A stretch of 64,000 nucleotides of DNA, taken from positions 1,426,001 to 1,490,000 of the forward strand of contig OZ255710.1 in NCBI GenBank assembly GCA_965277105.1. The letters are read 5' to 3'. The notes below the pieces were generated by a model. The model worked only from the letters and a program-made list of their open reading frames with translations. It had not been told where the DNA came from and did not search any database. Below, one piece after another: positions 26,213-35,731 of this stretch. The DNA comes from CAXSBA01 sp965277105. GTDB lineage: Bacteria; Spirochaetota; UBA12135; COTS27; CAXSBA01. Both the position numbers and the translations under genes were made by a program. Positions within the stretch are counted from its first letter, which is position 1, and each line of letters starts with the position of its first letter.

Positions 26213-27148
26213 TTATTTTAAGGAATTTTTTTTTATTTTTTCTAGAAAAAAAACGATTCCCACCCCAATAAAAGCTAAAATAATAGCTGCGAGTAATTGA
26301 GGATCTGCGTTATAAATTGCTTGATAAGCCCAAGGGGAGAGATTTTTTTGAATTAATGGCTTTTCTTCCCCCGAACTGCTAAGGTAAGTGGTAATTGTTT
26401 CTCGCCAAGGCCAAAGCTTATGCAGTGAGCCAATGATAAATCCCACTAAAATAGTTAAGGCAATACTCCAGTAGGACTTGATAGCCCAATTAATTACCTT
26501 AGAAAATAAAGCCAAACTAATGACGCAACCTAAGCCAAAGGTAATAATAATTGGCCAATCGAGATTCTTAGTAGCCTCTAAAATGATATAGTACTTCCCC
26601 ATTAAAATGAGTAAAAAACTTCCCGAGATACCAGGAAGCATCATAGCCGAAATCGCAATAAGCCCAGCAATGAAAATAGAAAGTAAATTATCTTCCATTT
26701 TTAAAGGGATAACATCTGAAGTGGCTAACCAAGCAATAAAAATTCCTAAAGCAAGCAAGAGAATGGTTTTAGTATTCCATCCCTTGATTTCTTTTAATAA
26801 AAAAATGGTGGCGGCTAGCACTAATCCAGAAAAAAACGCCCATAGCGGTATGGGGTAATGAACATAAATAAAACTAATAATATGGGCAAAAAGGAAAATA
26901 CTCGTAAAAATCCCCAAGGCTAAGGGGAATAAAAAGCCCCCATTTAAATGCTGGAATAACTCTTTTAATTTAAACCGAATAAGTAAATCTAAGGTTTTTT
27001 TCTGGACAAAACTGCTTAAACTTTGAATAAAATCCTGGTAAATCCCGATTACTAAAGCAATAGTCCCCGCCGAGATCCCCGGGATAACATCCACTAGCCC
27101 CATAAACATTCCCTTTAAAAAAATAGTAAAAGTTTTTTTAGGCAGCAA
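26213..27148 (-). CDS. DUF368 polyprenyl-phosphate transporter (PopT-like)
   Basis: 311 residues with about eight to ten hydrophobic helices. The DUF368 hallmark MGLVDVIPGISAGTIALVIG is at the N-terminus and its repeat AMMLPGISGSFLLILMGKYY in the second half. DUF368 members have been shown to return undecaprenyl phosphate across the inner membrane for cell-wall synthesis. It lies 20 bases downstream of secG on the same strand. Confidence 0.85.
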   Translation of the reverse strand: MLPKKTFTIFLKGMFMGLVDVIPGISAGTIALVIGIYQDFIQSLSSFVQKKTLDLLIRFKLKELFQHLNGGFLFPLALGIFTSIFLFAHIISFIYVHYPIPLWAFFSGLVLAATIFLLKEIKGWNTKTILLLALGIFIAWLATSDVIPLKMEDNLLSIFIAGLIAISAMMLPGISGSFLLILMGKYYIILEATKNLDWPIIITFGLGCVISLALFSKVINWAIKSYWSIALTILVGFIIGSLHKLWPWRETITTYLSSSGEEKPLIQKNLSPWAYQAIYNADPQLLAAIILAFIGVGIVFFLEKIKKNSLK

Positions 27149-27168
27149 GGGAGAACTGAATGAGAAAG

Positions 27169-27507
27169 TTATTCCTTAAGATTATTATTAAAGGTGTCGT
27201 TGGTAACTGCGACGTTTTCCGAGGGGTTACTAATTTGGCTATCAAGGTTACTAGGGCTACTATCAGGAATAGCATCAAAAATACTCCTATCCCCACTACT
27301 AAGGATGGATAAAATAAGAGCGCTACTAATAAATAGGACGGCAAAAAAAGAAGTTATTTTCGTTAAAACCGAAGCTTTATTTGAGCCTAATAAGGTATTG
27401 CTAGACCCTCCTAAAATTCCCATCCCTCCTGATTCGCTTTGCTGGAGCAAGGAAAATAGAACAAAAAGAGCACAAATGACAATGTAGGTAATAGTTGCTA
27501 TAATCAA
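27169..27507 (-). CDS. secG: Preprotein translocase subunit SecG
   Basis: 112 residues, two membrane helices (about 2-20, 55-72) joined by the conserved LLQQSESGGMGILGG...NTLLGS loop, which is diagnostic of SecG. It forms the accessory subunit of SecYEG at the inner membrane. The C-terminal Asn/Ser-rich tail of about 35 residues is variable in the family. Confidence 0.93.
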   Translation of the reverse strand: MIIATITYIVICALFVLFSLLQQSESGGMGILGGSSNTLLGSNKASVLTKITSFFAVLFISSALILSILSSGDRSIFDAIPDSSPSNLDSQISNPSENVAVTNDTFNNNLKE

Positions 27508-27581
27508 AATAAATAGTCCTTTTTTTAATGGAATTAATTATAAACTAATTTTTGTAAATTTACGATGAATTTTTCTTTTTC

Positions 27582-28178
27582 TTAACTGCTGACTAGTGAA
27601 TGAACTTTTTCTAAGGTGGTGGAAAATTGGGTATTAAGCTTGTGCGCGGAAAAATTGCTGATGGTGAAATCACTAGGAGGAGTAACCGGCAACTCCTTAG
27701 CTGATTTGTAATACGGGGTAAAAACCGTATAAGGGGATTTATCTTCTTTTAAAACGTTTTCTGGAGGATTTAAAATTCGGTCGTCAAAACTGTAAAAATT
27801 CACCTGGTTTCTCGCACAAATATTTTTTATTTTTTCATCCCGGTTTCTAGCAAAAGGGGTATAGTCGCGATTGACGTAAAGATTTTTAAGGGAAGGGTTT
27901 TGCTGTAAAATTCCGCTAATAACTTCTTCATTGTCCCCATAAAAAAAATTTAGCTGCCCTTTGTGAGCTTGGATTTGCTCCCTTAAACCGGCTAAACAAG
28001 CAAGCATAAAGGCAACAATTTTTTCGTTATAAAATTCATTTTTTCTTTTATCTATTTGCTCTTGATGGAAAATAAAAATAGGGAAAACTATCTGGGAATT
28101 TTTACTAGCTGCGATAAGAGCAGTATTGTCGATAATTCTTAAATCATTCCTAAAAATAAAAAGCGAATTTTGTTGCAT
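27582..28178 (-). pseudogene. Photolyase N-terminal (antenna) domain only
   Basis: 198 residues matching the alpha/beta antenna domain of DNA photolyase/cryptochrome: LFIFRNDLRIIDNTALIAA, FPIFIFHQEQID, the VNRDYTPFARNRDEKI helix and VFTPYYKSAKEL at the domain end. Full enzymes have 430-480 residues, and the FAD- and DNA-binding helical domain is entirely absent. Only about 75 bases separate the stop from secG, with no trace of the missing half. It cannot be a working photolyase. It is either a remnant or a stand-alone domain; the frame is open and could be expressed. Confidence 0.65.
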
Positions 28179-28200
28179 AAGTGATTATAATAATTATCCC

Positions 28201-28947
28201 CTACCAAGGCGTTAAAGTGGGGGAGTTATGAGGAATAAAATAAATAGAGTTCGCAAACCTAGTGCTAGTTAAGGGCTGGTCGGTTAGCTTGCTTCTTAGT
28301 CTAAAAAAATCATGGAAGAAATTCAAACTAAAAATTATCTCATAAGAAGAAAAATCATACTCTAGACGAATAAAAAAATCATTTAACGCTAGATTAATGA
28401 AAGAACGAATATACAGATGCCCCTGCTTTTGATTTAAATTTACTCCAAAATGATTATCGTCCTTAATAAAAAACGCTAAAGAATAGTGGTTACTCCATGC
28501 TAAATTTTCTAAAAAATCTAAGCGCAACTCCAAACTTAGCAAAAAATATTGCCAAAAAAAGTTAAAGCCATTGATGAGTTTATGGTTAGTTGTCTGTTCG
28601 AAACGCGGAATATAATGAAAATTATAATCGGTATAAAAACGTAGTCCTTGGTAAGTGAAATTATGGTAAGTGGAAAAATAATGATAAGGGATAAGAGTAT
28701 TGTTAAAATAACTATAACTAAAAGAACTCTGAGAAATAAGCCAAGGGATATTTACTGCTACCTTAATAGCGTAGTTATTCCTGTTTGAAAAATCTAGTTC
28801 ATGCCCCAACTCAATAAAATAATTTTTCTCTTTAATAACCGCAGGGTAGTTTAGTTTAGCAAACAAAAAAATACTAAAAAACCCAATTAAGCTAAGAATA
28901 AATTTAATTTTGGTAGGCAAAAGTTTTGGTGATTTTTTTATCACCAT
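28201..28947 (-). CDS. Predicted outer-membrane barrel-like protein
   Basis: 248 residues with a membrane/signal helix near residues 14-32. The rest is rich in Tyr, Phe, Asn and alternating strands (YSYFNNTLIPYHYFSTYHN, LELRLDFLENLAWSN, FFIRLEYDFSSYEIIFSLNF), a pattern common in outer-membrane beta-barrels. No family is recognised. The start overlaps the lamin-tail gene stop by 44 bases, so the two are co-expressed and may act together on the surface. Confidence 0.5.
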   Translation of the reverse strand: MVIKKSPKLLPTKIKFILSLIGFFSIFLFAKLNYPAVIKEKNYFIELGHELDFSNRNNYAIKVAVNIPWLISQSSFSYSYFNNTLIPYHYFSTYHNFTYQGLRFYTDYNFHYIPRFEQTTNHKLINGFNFFWQYFLLSLELRLDFLENLAWSNHYSLAFFIKDDNHFGVNLNQKQGHLYIRSFINLALNDFFIRLEYDFSSYEIIFSLNFFHDFFRLRSKLTDQPLTSTRFANSIYFIPHNSPTLTPW

Positions 28948-30574
28948 AATCTGTTTGATAAATAAAAGATAGTTGATAGACGCCGGAGGTAGTTAAATTG
29001 GCTTTGGTTAAACATAAGTTGATTTTTTGCGGTTCAAGTAACTTTTTTAATTCTTCAATATAAAATACTCTTCCCATTAACACTCGATCTGGATCATAAA
29101 TAAAAATACTCAGCTCTCCATTTATGGGATAATCTAAAGCAATTTCGATATGCTCCTGCCCTTGGGTAACGATTTTTTCTTCTAAAATAGCCGTGAAATA
29201 AATGTTTCTAGAAAAATTATTTTTTGCTTTGGGGGTCATGTTTTTATCTAGAGAAAGATCAAAATTATCTTTAGTAAAGGCATAGCCCTTAGTGGTTTTT
29301 CTCTGGAAAGAGCGCCCATTAATGTCGTCGACAAACCAGTTTTTTTGATAATAAACCGAGTCGATATACCTGCTGTCATTTTTTAAAGCAACCACTCCTT
29401 CTGCGGTTATATCGATAATTTCGCCGGTGTCGATAACGTTATTATACCAAGAAAATTCTTGATTAAAATCCGAGTTATGATAAGCAAAAACCTCATAACT
29501 ACCCGCTAGATAAGTTCGCTTAGGGGTAGTAATGATTTTCTTTAAATCAAAATTGCTATTCCACAGATAAATTTCTAAGGCAGTCGTAACGGTAGCACTA
29601 GAATAAATTTCCAACCAAACTAAGTTTTTATTTGTACTATAAAATATTTCGTTGATAAAAAGCTTGTCCTTTAAATTGCTGTCGAAATCATTAACAGTTA
29701 CAGTAGCATCCGGGAATTTTTTTTTCTGATAAGTAAAAGCAACCTGGCCAGTAGCCAACGGCCATAAAGTAAGCGGAGAAGAAGCCCCACCATTAAGCGG
29801 GATAAAATCGTTGTAATCTACTAAATTTTTATTGTCATTAGGATAAAAATAGAGCTTGGCCTTATCGGTTTCATAAGGTTCTAGCTGAATACTCTCGTTA
29901 CATGAAGTTGTTGGGATTCCATCTCTCTGGCATTCAAATCGATAATTTTGAGGAATTCCGATAATTTGAGAAGAGGCGTTAACTTCATTAAAAGCAATAT
30001 GAGTAGGGGGATCACTAGTAACTTTTAGCTCGGTGACTACTCCTAAATTAGGGGTGCTCGGGTAAAGGTTATCCTTAGTACCGAAACGGGTAAGATCAAT
30101 TTTCATTAAGGATTCATCTGGCAATGCTGGCGACAAGGTCCAACTATCAACTAAAGCATTATGCTTATCGAACAGCTGGAGCACTTCCCCTTGTTTTAAA
30201 AAACGCCCGGAGCTTAAAGAGGTAGTGGTAAGAGTAAATATTGAGCTGCCTTTAAAATCATAAGGCACTCCTTGGCGATAACCTTGGTCAATAATAACCG
30301 CTATTTCATTGGGGGATAGGTATTCATTGGTAAAAACACCATTTAGCGAGGCAAAATCTTTTTGATCATTGGACGAAAGTAAAACAATCCCATTAGTCCT
30401 ATCTGCACTAACAAAAAAGTAGTCGGTTAGCTTTATAGTACGAGATGAATTGTTGTAAATTTCTACTACCTGATTGTAATATTTGCTAGCGGAGGTTTCG
30501 TAGAGAATTTCACTAATGGTAAGACTAAAAAGCGAGGAAGCTAAAAGCAAAAAGAGTAGGTAATATTTTTTCAT
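28904..30574 (-). CDS. Exported lamin-tail-domain protein
   Basis: 556 residues with a signal peptide (4-18, LLFLLLASSLFSL). It opens directly into a lamin-tail (LTD) Ig-fold: SEILYETSASKYYNQVVEIYNNSSRTIKLTDY is the classic start, followed by LSPNEIAVIIDQGYR and a VDSWTL strand. A second LTD-like unit appears near 300-420 (KLFINEIFYSTNKNLVWLEIY, SYEVFAYHNSDF). LTDs in exported bacterial proteins are adhesion or nuclease-associated; no nuclease part is seen. The final section is a beta-rich filamin-like region. Confidence 0.72.
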   Translation of the reverse strand: MKKYYLLFLLLASSLFSLTISEILYETSASKYYNQVVEIYNNSSRTIKLTDYFFVSADRTNGIVLLSSNDQKDFASLNGVFTNEYLSPNEIAVIIDQGYRQGVPYDFKGSSIFTLTTTSLSSGRFLKQGEVLQLFDKHNALVDSWTLSPALPDESLMKIDLTRFGTKDNLYPSTPNLGVVTELKVTSDPPTHIAFNEVNASSQIIGIPQNYRFECQRDGIPTTSCNESIQLEPYETDKAKLYFYPNDNKNLVDYNDFIPLNGGASSPLTLWPLATGQVAFTYQKKKFPDATVTVNDFDSNLKDKLFINEIFYSTNKNLVWLEIYSSATVTTALEIYLWNSNFDLKKIITTPKRTYLAGSYEVFAYHNSDFNQEFSWYNNVIDTGEIIDITAEGVVALKNDSRYIDSVYYQKNWFVDDINGRSFQRKTTKGYAFTKDNFDLSLDKNMTPKAKNNFSRNIYFTAILEEKIVTQGQEHIEIALDYPINGELSIFIYDPDRVLMGRVFYIEELKKLLEPQKINLCLTKANLTTSGVYQLSFIYQTDYGDKKITKTFAYQN

Positions 30575-30915
30575 TATTTTGCGTGCTTTTGGTTCTCCTA
30601 CTTCTTTTTTTGAGTTTTCTATTTTTTTTAAAAAACCGCTTATTTAATAGCAAATAAAAGGTTGAGTTATAACTTACTTTTTTATATTATTATTTTTATA
30701 TTCTACTATTTTTTTCTAATGCATAGAGAGTTTTTCCCAACCGATGAAAATTCACCAAGAAACTACTTAAAATTTTTTAAAAAGTAACGAGATTGATAGT
30801 AGCGGGAATAACTTACCTAAAAAAACATTAACGCTAAAACCGTTGGCATACCTGCCGGAGAGATGCGGATAAGGAGTTGGGGGCGAATCAAGATAAACAC
30901 GGTATAATTTTTTTA
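30575..30915. other. 341-base divergent intergenic region with unexplained GC-richer segment
   Basis: Separates the minus-strand block from ribF. The left two thirds (to about 30770) is extremely AT-rich. From about 30788 to 30900 the base use becomes more balanced (CCGTTGGC, CTGCCGGAGAGATGCGG). It carries short open frames on both strands but no convincing gene, and I could not match it to a riboswitch or known RNA. A 22-codon frame at 30719-30787 has no ribosome site. A GGAGAGATG-containing stretch resembles the 5' end of tRNA-Ser only loosely. Confidence 0.4.
30903..30908 (+). promoter_or_regulatory. -10 element directly before ribF
   Basis: TATAAT ends 7 bases before the ribF ATG at 30916, so the transcript would be leaderless or nearly so. 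No well-placed -35 is visible. Confidence 0.35.
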
Positions 30916-31884
30916 ATGAAAATTTTCACTAGCTTTAAGGCTATTCCTCGAAATCTAAAAGCCTATATTACCATTGGGAAGTTTGATGGGCTTCATCTAG
31001 GGCACTTGAAAGTCTTAGAAAAACTCACTAGCATCGCTAAAAAAAATAACGCCCAAAGCATGGTCATCAGCTTTAAGAAGAACCCCTTCCTAACTCCTGA
31101 GGAAAACTATAAAATGATGACGCTTACTAAAAAAAAGACGATCCTAACTCATTTGGGAGTTGATAATTTTTTGGAAATTTCTTTGAGCCGTTATCAAAAA
31201 ATGAGCTACCAAGAATTTTTATGGAAAATTATCAAGCAGTTTGACTGCCAGGGAATGGTGGCTAGTGACAAGCTTTACATCGGTTTTCAAAAAGAAGGGG
31301 ATTATCGAAAAATTGGAGATTTTTTTGAAAAAGTAGAAAAAACCGCACTAATTATCCCATCCTATAAAAAGAAAGAAAAAAAATTATCCACCACGATGAT
31401 TAAACATTTAATCCAAAAAGGGCAAATTGAGGAGGCGAACCGGTTGCTTTACTTGCCTTTTTCGATTGCTGGAGAAGTGGCTTCGGGGGAGAAAATTGGG
31501 CGGACGATTAATTTTCCTACTATTAATCTTCCTTACCCGAAGGAATTATTAAAACTAAAAGCCGGTTCCTACATTTCTCTTCTTTATTTCTCTAAAAAAA
31601 TTTACCCAGCTATGACCTATGTGGGGAATAACTTTCTCCTAAGAAAAAATCGTGATTTAAAAATCGAGAGTTATGTTTTGAACTTTAATAGTATAATTTA
31701 CCACAAACAAGTAGAATTTTTTTTTCTTTGCTTTTTAGAAGAAAGTCTGGTATTACATAATGCTGATGAACTAAGGAAATTACTAATCCATTATCAAAAA
31801 AAAACAACTTCCTTTTTTAAGAAAAGAAAAAAAATCGTTGATGCTATTGCCTTTAAATTAGGCGCTAAAACAATGAAAATATAA
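30916..31884 (+). CDS. ribF: Bifunctional riboflavin kinase/FMN adenylyltransferase
   Basis: Makes FMN and FAD from riboflavin. N-terminal nucleotidyltransferase domain with ITIGKFDGLHLGHLKV (the HxGH motif) and SMVISFKKNPF, then a flavokinase domain with GEKIGRTINFPTINLPYP. 322 residues from the ATG at 30916; an in-frame TTG 13 codons earlier extends past the natural Lys-Ile-Phe start. It opens a ribF-rpsO-pnp-gltX run common in bacteria, here without truB. Confidence 0.9.
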   Translation: MKIFTSFKAIPRNLKAYITIGKFDGLHLGHLKVLEKLTSIAKKNNAQSMVISFKKNPFLTPEENYKMMTLTKKKTILTHLGVDNFLEISLSRYQKMSYQEFLWKIIKQFDCQGMVASDKLYIGFQKEGDYRKIGDFFEKVEKTALIIPSYKKKEKKLSTTMIKHLIQKGQIEEANRLLYLPFSIAGEVASGEKIGRTINFPTINLPYPKELLKLKAGSYISLLYFSKKIYPAMTYVGNNFLLRKNRDLKIESYVLNFNSIIYHKQVEFFFLCFLEESLVLHNADELRKLLIHYQKKTTSFFKKRKKIVDAIAFKLGAKTMKI

Positions 31885-31921
31885 ATAAAAAAAATTATTA
31901 AACTATTATAAGGACTTTTAA

Positions 31922-32197
31922 ATGAGCATTGATTTACAAGAAAAAACCAATAAAGAAATAATGAAGGAATTTGGGAAGGACGAAAGCGACAGTGGGACCT
32001 CAGAGGTGCAGATAGCTATTTTCTCTAAACGAATAAAACTTTTAACCGAGCACCTTAAAAACAACCCTAAGGATAATCACACCAAATATGGCTTGCTGAA
32101 ATTGGTGAATCAAAGAAAAAAGTTATTACAATATTTAAAGGATAATCAAGAGAAGCGCTACCAAGCCATTATAAAAAAACTAAATTTAAGAAAATAA
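31922..32197 (+). CDS. rpsO: 30S ribosomal protein S15
   Basis: 91 residues, normal size. Binds 16S rRNA helices 20-22. The S15 blocks DSGTSEVQIAIFSKRI, LTEHLKNNPKDNHTKYGLL and LVNQRKKLLQYLK are plain. TAAGGA lies about 9 bases before the ATG. It is paired with pnp, the standard arrangement. Confidence 0.97.
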   Translation: MSIDLQEKTNKEIMKEFGKDESDSGTSEVQIAIFSKRIKLLTEHLKNNPKDNHTKYGLLKLVNQRKKLLQYLKDNQEKRYQAIIKKLNLRK

Positions 32198-32242
32198 AAC
32201 TTTTATTTAATTTTATTTAATTTTTTTTCTCTAACCAATAAT

Positions 32243-34303
32243 ATGAACACTATAAAAGTAGAAAGAGAATTCCAAGGAAGGGAATTGACTTTAGAAACTG
32301 GGAGACTAGCTAGACAAGCCGGAGGAGCCGTTTTTGCTTCGTGGGGAGGAACCCAAGTCTTAGCTACCGCCACTATGGGCACCCAAAAAACTGACCGGGA
32401 TTTTTTCCCGCTATCAGTGGATTACATTGAAAAATTTTACGCTAACGGAAAAATCCCTGGCTCCTATATGAAACGAGAAGCCAAACCCAGTAATGAAGAA
32501 ATTCACATTGCTCGGTTAATTGATCGACCTTTGCGCCCACTTTTTTCTAACGAGATTAGGAATGAAATTCAAGTCATTATCACAGTCTTGAGTTTGGATA
32601 AAGAAACCACCAGCGATATTTTGGCAATGATCGCGGCTTCGGCAGCTATTATGATTTCGGATATCCCCTTTGAAAAAGCCGTCGGGGCGGTTCGAGTGGG
32701 ATATATCAACGAAGAATTGGTAATTAATCCCAAGCAAGACCAGTTAGCTTCTCTAGATTTAGATTTAATTGTTGCAGGTACGGACAGTGCCATTACTATG
32801 ATTGAAGGTGGAGGGAATGAAATATCTGAAGACAAAGTTTTATTCGCGGTAAAAGAAGCCCATGAAGTGATTAAAACATTAGTTGATTTTCAACTAGAAT
32901 TAGTCGCTAAAACCCAAAAAGGCAAAAGAGAGGTAGAACTTTTTTCCTGGTCTGATGAACTAAAAAAAATCTTAGAAGAAAAATATTTTAGTCGCTTACA
33001 AGAAATTTTAAGTATCCCAAGCAAAATAGAACGAGAAAATAAAAAAGCTATCCTCTATAAAGAAATCAATGAAAACTTTAGCCAAGAAGAAGAATTACCG
33101 TCCGAACAGGTTCCTCGGCTACTTTATAAAATGGAGAGCAGTATTGTCCGAGATATGATATTGAACAAAAGCCAAAGACCTGATGGAAGAGAATTAACTG
33201 CCCTAAGGGATTTGCATTGTGAAATAAATACTCTAGCGAAACCTCACGGCTCGGCTGTCTTTACCAGAGGAGAAACCCAGGCCTTAGGTGTTATCACTGT
33301 TGGTAGCGAGAAAGACCGACAAAAAGTAGACTTAACTAGAGAGACGCTTAGTAAAGATTTTCTCTTGCATTATAATTTCCCGCCTTTTTCAGTAGGCGAA
33401 GTTAGTCGATTAGTCTCAATTGGACGCCGAGAAATTGGGCATGGGATTCTAGCCGAAAGATCACTGCAATTCACCTTGCCGGAAAAAGAAGATTATGATT
33501 TTACTATTCGACTAGTTTCAGAGATATTAGAATCCAATGGTAGTTCATCTATGGCTACTGTGTGCGCCGGAAGCTTAGCGCTAATGGCCGCTGGGGTTCC
33601 TATTAAAAAGCATGTGGCCGGGATTGCTATGGGGCTCATCTTAGAAAACGATAACTATAAAATTTTAACCGACATCCAAGGCATGGAAGACGCCCTTGGT
33701 GATATGGACTTTAAAGTAGCGGGGACTAGAGAAGGGATTACTGGATTTCAACTAGACATTAAAATCGAGGGAATTACCCTTGAGATAATGGAAAAAGCCT
33801 TAGCCCAAGCAAAAGATGCTCGTCTTAAAATTTTAGCTGAAATGGAAGCCTGTATTGCCACCCCGCAAAAGGCCAAAGACAACGTTCCCCTTAGAAAAAT
33901 AACGAGTATTCCAAAAGATAAAATCAGAAACTTGATTGGGCCTGGTGGGAAAAATATCAAACAAATCGTGGAAGAAACTGGTAGTGATATTGATATTTCG
34001 GATGATGGTAAAGTGAAAATATTTGCTCCTAACCAAGAAATTCTCGATGCTACCGAAGTTTTAGTGAAAAGATTCTCGGGCTCAGTTGACGTTGGAGAAG
34101 AGTTTTCGGGGACGGTCAGGGGCGTGAAAGACTTCGGCGCCTTTATCGAAATTCTCCCGGGAGTAGAAGGCCTTTGCCATATCTCCAAATTATCGGACAA
34201 GCGAATAACTGATATTTATAACTACATCAAAGAAGGTGACTTAGTTGACGTTCGAGTAGAAAAAGTAGACGAGCGAGGGAAAATTAGTTTAGTTCGAATT
34301 TAA
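32243..34303 (+). CDS. pnp: Polyribonucleotide nucleotidyltransferase (PNPase)
   Basis: Phosphorolytic 3'-5' exoribonuclease of the degradosome. 686 residues: first RNase PH domain (ELTLETGRLARQAGGAV, DFFPLSVDYIEKFYA), helical linker, catalytic second RNase PH domain (SQRPDGRELTALR, MEDALGDMDFKVAGT), a KH domain (KIRNLIGPGGKNIKQI) and a C-terminal S1 domain (FSGTVRGVKDFGAFIEILP). Slightly shorter than the usual 700 at the end. The stop is 2 bases before the gltX TTG. Confidence 0.97.
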   Translation: MNTIKVEREFQGRELTLETGRLARQAGGAVFASWGGTQVLATATMGTQKTDRDFFPLSVDYIEKFYANGKIPGSYMKREAKPSNEEIHIARLIDRPLRPLFSNEIRNEIQVIITVLSLDKETTSDILAMIAASAAIMISDIPFEKAVGAVRVGYINEELVINPKQDQLASLDLDLIVAGTDSAITMIEGGGNEISEDKVLFAVKEAHEVIKTLVDFQLELVAKTQKGKREVELFSWSDELKKILEEKYFSRLQEILSIPSKIERENKKAILYKEINENFSQEEELPSEQVPRLLYKMESSIVRDMILNKSQRPDGRELTALRDLHCEINTLAKPHGSAVFTRGETQALGVITVGSEKDRQKVDLTRETLSKDFLLHYNFPPFSVGEVSRLVSIGRREIGHGILAERSLQFTLPEKEDYDFTIRLVSEILESNGSSSMATVCAGSLALMAAGVPIKKHVAGIAMGLILENDNYKILTDIQGMEDALGDMDFKVAGTREGITGFQLDIKIEGITLEIMEKALAQAKDARLKILAEMEACIATPQKAKDNVPLRKITSIPKDKIRNLIGPGGKNIKQIVEETGSDIDISDDGKVKIFAPNQEILDATEVLVKRFSGSVDVGEEFSGTVRGVKDFGAFIEILPGVEGLCHISKLSDKRITDIYNYIKEGDLVDVRVEKVDERGKISLVRI

Positions 34304-34305
34304 CC

Positions 34306-35730
34306 TTGACTACCTCTGCCATTCGAGTTCGATTTGCTCCTTCTCCGACTGGCCCTTTCCACGTAGGGGGAGCTAGGACTGCTTTATTTAACTACCTTTT
34401 TGCGAAAGCCAACCAAGGAAAGTTTGTTTTAAGGATAGAAGATACTGACCGAGATCGCTCCCAAAAAAAATATGTTCAAGAAATTCTCGCTTCTCTAAAA
34501 TGGCTAGGAATTAACTGGGACGAAGGCCCGGAAGTAGGGGGAGAGTATGGCCCGTACTTGCAGTCGGAGAGAAATTCGTTTTATGAGAAGTATTTAAATC
34601 AGTTAAAAGCAGCGGGGAAAATTTACCCCTGCTTCTCTACCGAAGAAGAACTTTTAGAGAAAAAAAAACAAGCAGAAGCGAAATCAATTCCTTATGTCTA
34701 TGACAGAACCTGGTATGGAGCTAGCGAAGAAGAAGTGCAGAAAAGAATCCAAAATAACGAGAAATTTGTTTATCGCTTCGTCAATCCTGATATCCCCATT
34801 ACCCTTGAAGATCAAGTAAAAGGGCGCGTAGAAATTAATAGCAAAACCCTAGGCGACTTTATTATCAGCAAGTCCAATGGAGACGTTACCTATAACTTTG
34901 TCAATGTAGTGGATGACCTAACCATGAAAATTAGTCATGTCATTCGAGGCGATGATCACCTTACCAATACCTTTAAGCAAATCCTTATTTTCCAGGCCTT
35001 GAAAGAAAAGCCTCCTACCTTTGCTCATCTTCCACTTATATTAGGGGATAATCACGAAAAACTATCCAAGCGCCATGGGGCTAGCAGCGTTTTAGAATTT
35101 CGAGAAAAGGGCTACTACAGCGACCCTTTAGTAAATCATCTAGCGCTACTTGGCTGGTCTCCATTAGATAAAGAAGAAGTCATTCCACGAGAAAAACTAG
35201 AAAAATCTTTTACCGCATTAAACTTCTCTAAAGCCCCGGCGGTTTTTGATTATAATCGACTAAATTATTTAAATGGACTTTATCTAAGAAATCTTCCCCA
35301 AGAAAAAATCCTTGAAGATTTGAAAGCCGTTTTAGTCAGCCATAATTGTGATCTAACTCACCCTAAGCTAGAAGACATTTTGCTACACCTAAAAGACCAC
35401 TGCAAAACTACTAACGATATCCTTGTTCATTATAATAATTTTTTTTCTAATGAGATTGCTATTACTGAGGAAAATAAAAAATGGATTGACTCAGAAAAAA
35501 GTAAGGAGTTATTCCAACTAGCGTTTAATTTGTGGAAAGAATCGGAAGAAATGTTTATTCAAGAAGCCGAGTTTAAAAATTTGATTAATCTAGCAAAAGA
35601 TAATACAATAAAGGGGAAAGATTTTTTTATGCCACTACGAATTAAATTAACGGGAAGCCCTACTGGGATAGAATTAGATAAATTTATTTTTTTTAATTAT
35701 CGCAAAACCATTTTAAAAAGATTACAGTAA
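34306..35730 (+). CDS. gltX: Glutamyl-tRNA synthetase
   Basis: Class I aminoacyl-tRNA synthetase, 474 residues. The HIGH motif reads HVGG within APSPTGPFHVGGARTAL and the KMSKS motif is KLSKRHG; the zinc-region and anticodon-binding helices follow. The TTG at 34306, 2 bases after pnp, is the only start giving the full Rossmann fold. Whether it is discriminating or also charges tRNA-Gln cannot be told here. Confidence 0.95.
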   Translation: MTTSAIRVRFAPSPTGPFHVGGARTALFNYLFAKANQGKFVLRIEDTDRDRSQKKYVQEILASLKWLGINWDEGPEVGGEYGPYLQSERNSFYEKYLNQLKAAGKIYPCFSTEEELLEKKKQAEAKSIPYVYDRTWYGASEEEVQKRIQNNEKFVYRFVNPDIPITLEDQVKGRVEINSKTLGDFIISKSNGDVTYNFVNVVDDLTMKISHVIRGDDHLTNTFKQILIFQALKEKPPTFAHLPLILGDNHEKLSKRHGASSVLEFREKGYYSDPLVNHLALLGWSPLDKEEVIPREKLEKSFTALNFSKAPAVFDYNRLNYLNGLYLRNLPQEKILEDLKAVLVSHNCDLTHPKLEDILLHLKDHCKTTNDILVHYNNFFSNEIAITEENKKWIDSEKSKELFQLAFNLWKESEEMFIQEAEFKNLINLAKDNTIKGKDFFMPLRIKLTGSPTGIELDKFIFFNYRKTILKRLQ

Positions 35731-35731
35731 T

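Noticed and set aside
30719..30787. 22-codon frame starting at ATG
   Set aside because: No ribosome site, no recognised relatives, no neighbour context.
30850..30900. tRNA-Ser fragment
   Set aside because: Only a 5' GGAGAGATG-like stretch matches; no anticodon stem or T-arm could be folded.
30575..30915. Replication origin at the strand switch
   Set aside because: Genes diverge here and it is AT-rich, but I found no DnaA-box cluster, and strand blocks switch again at 46.9 and 57 kb.
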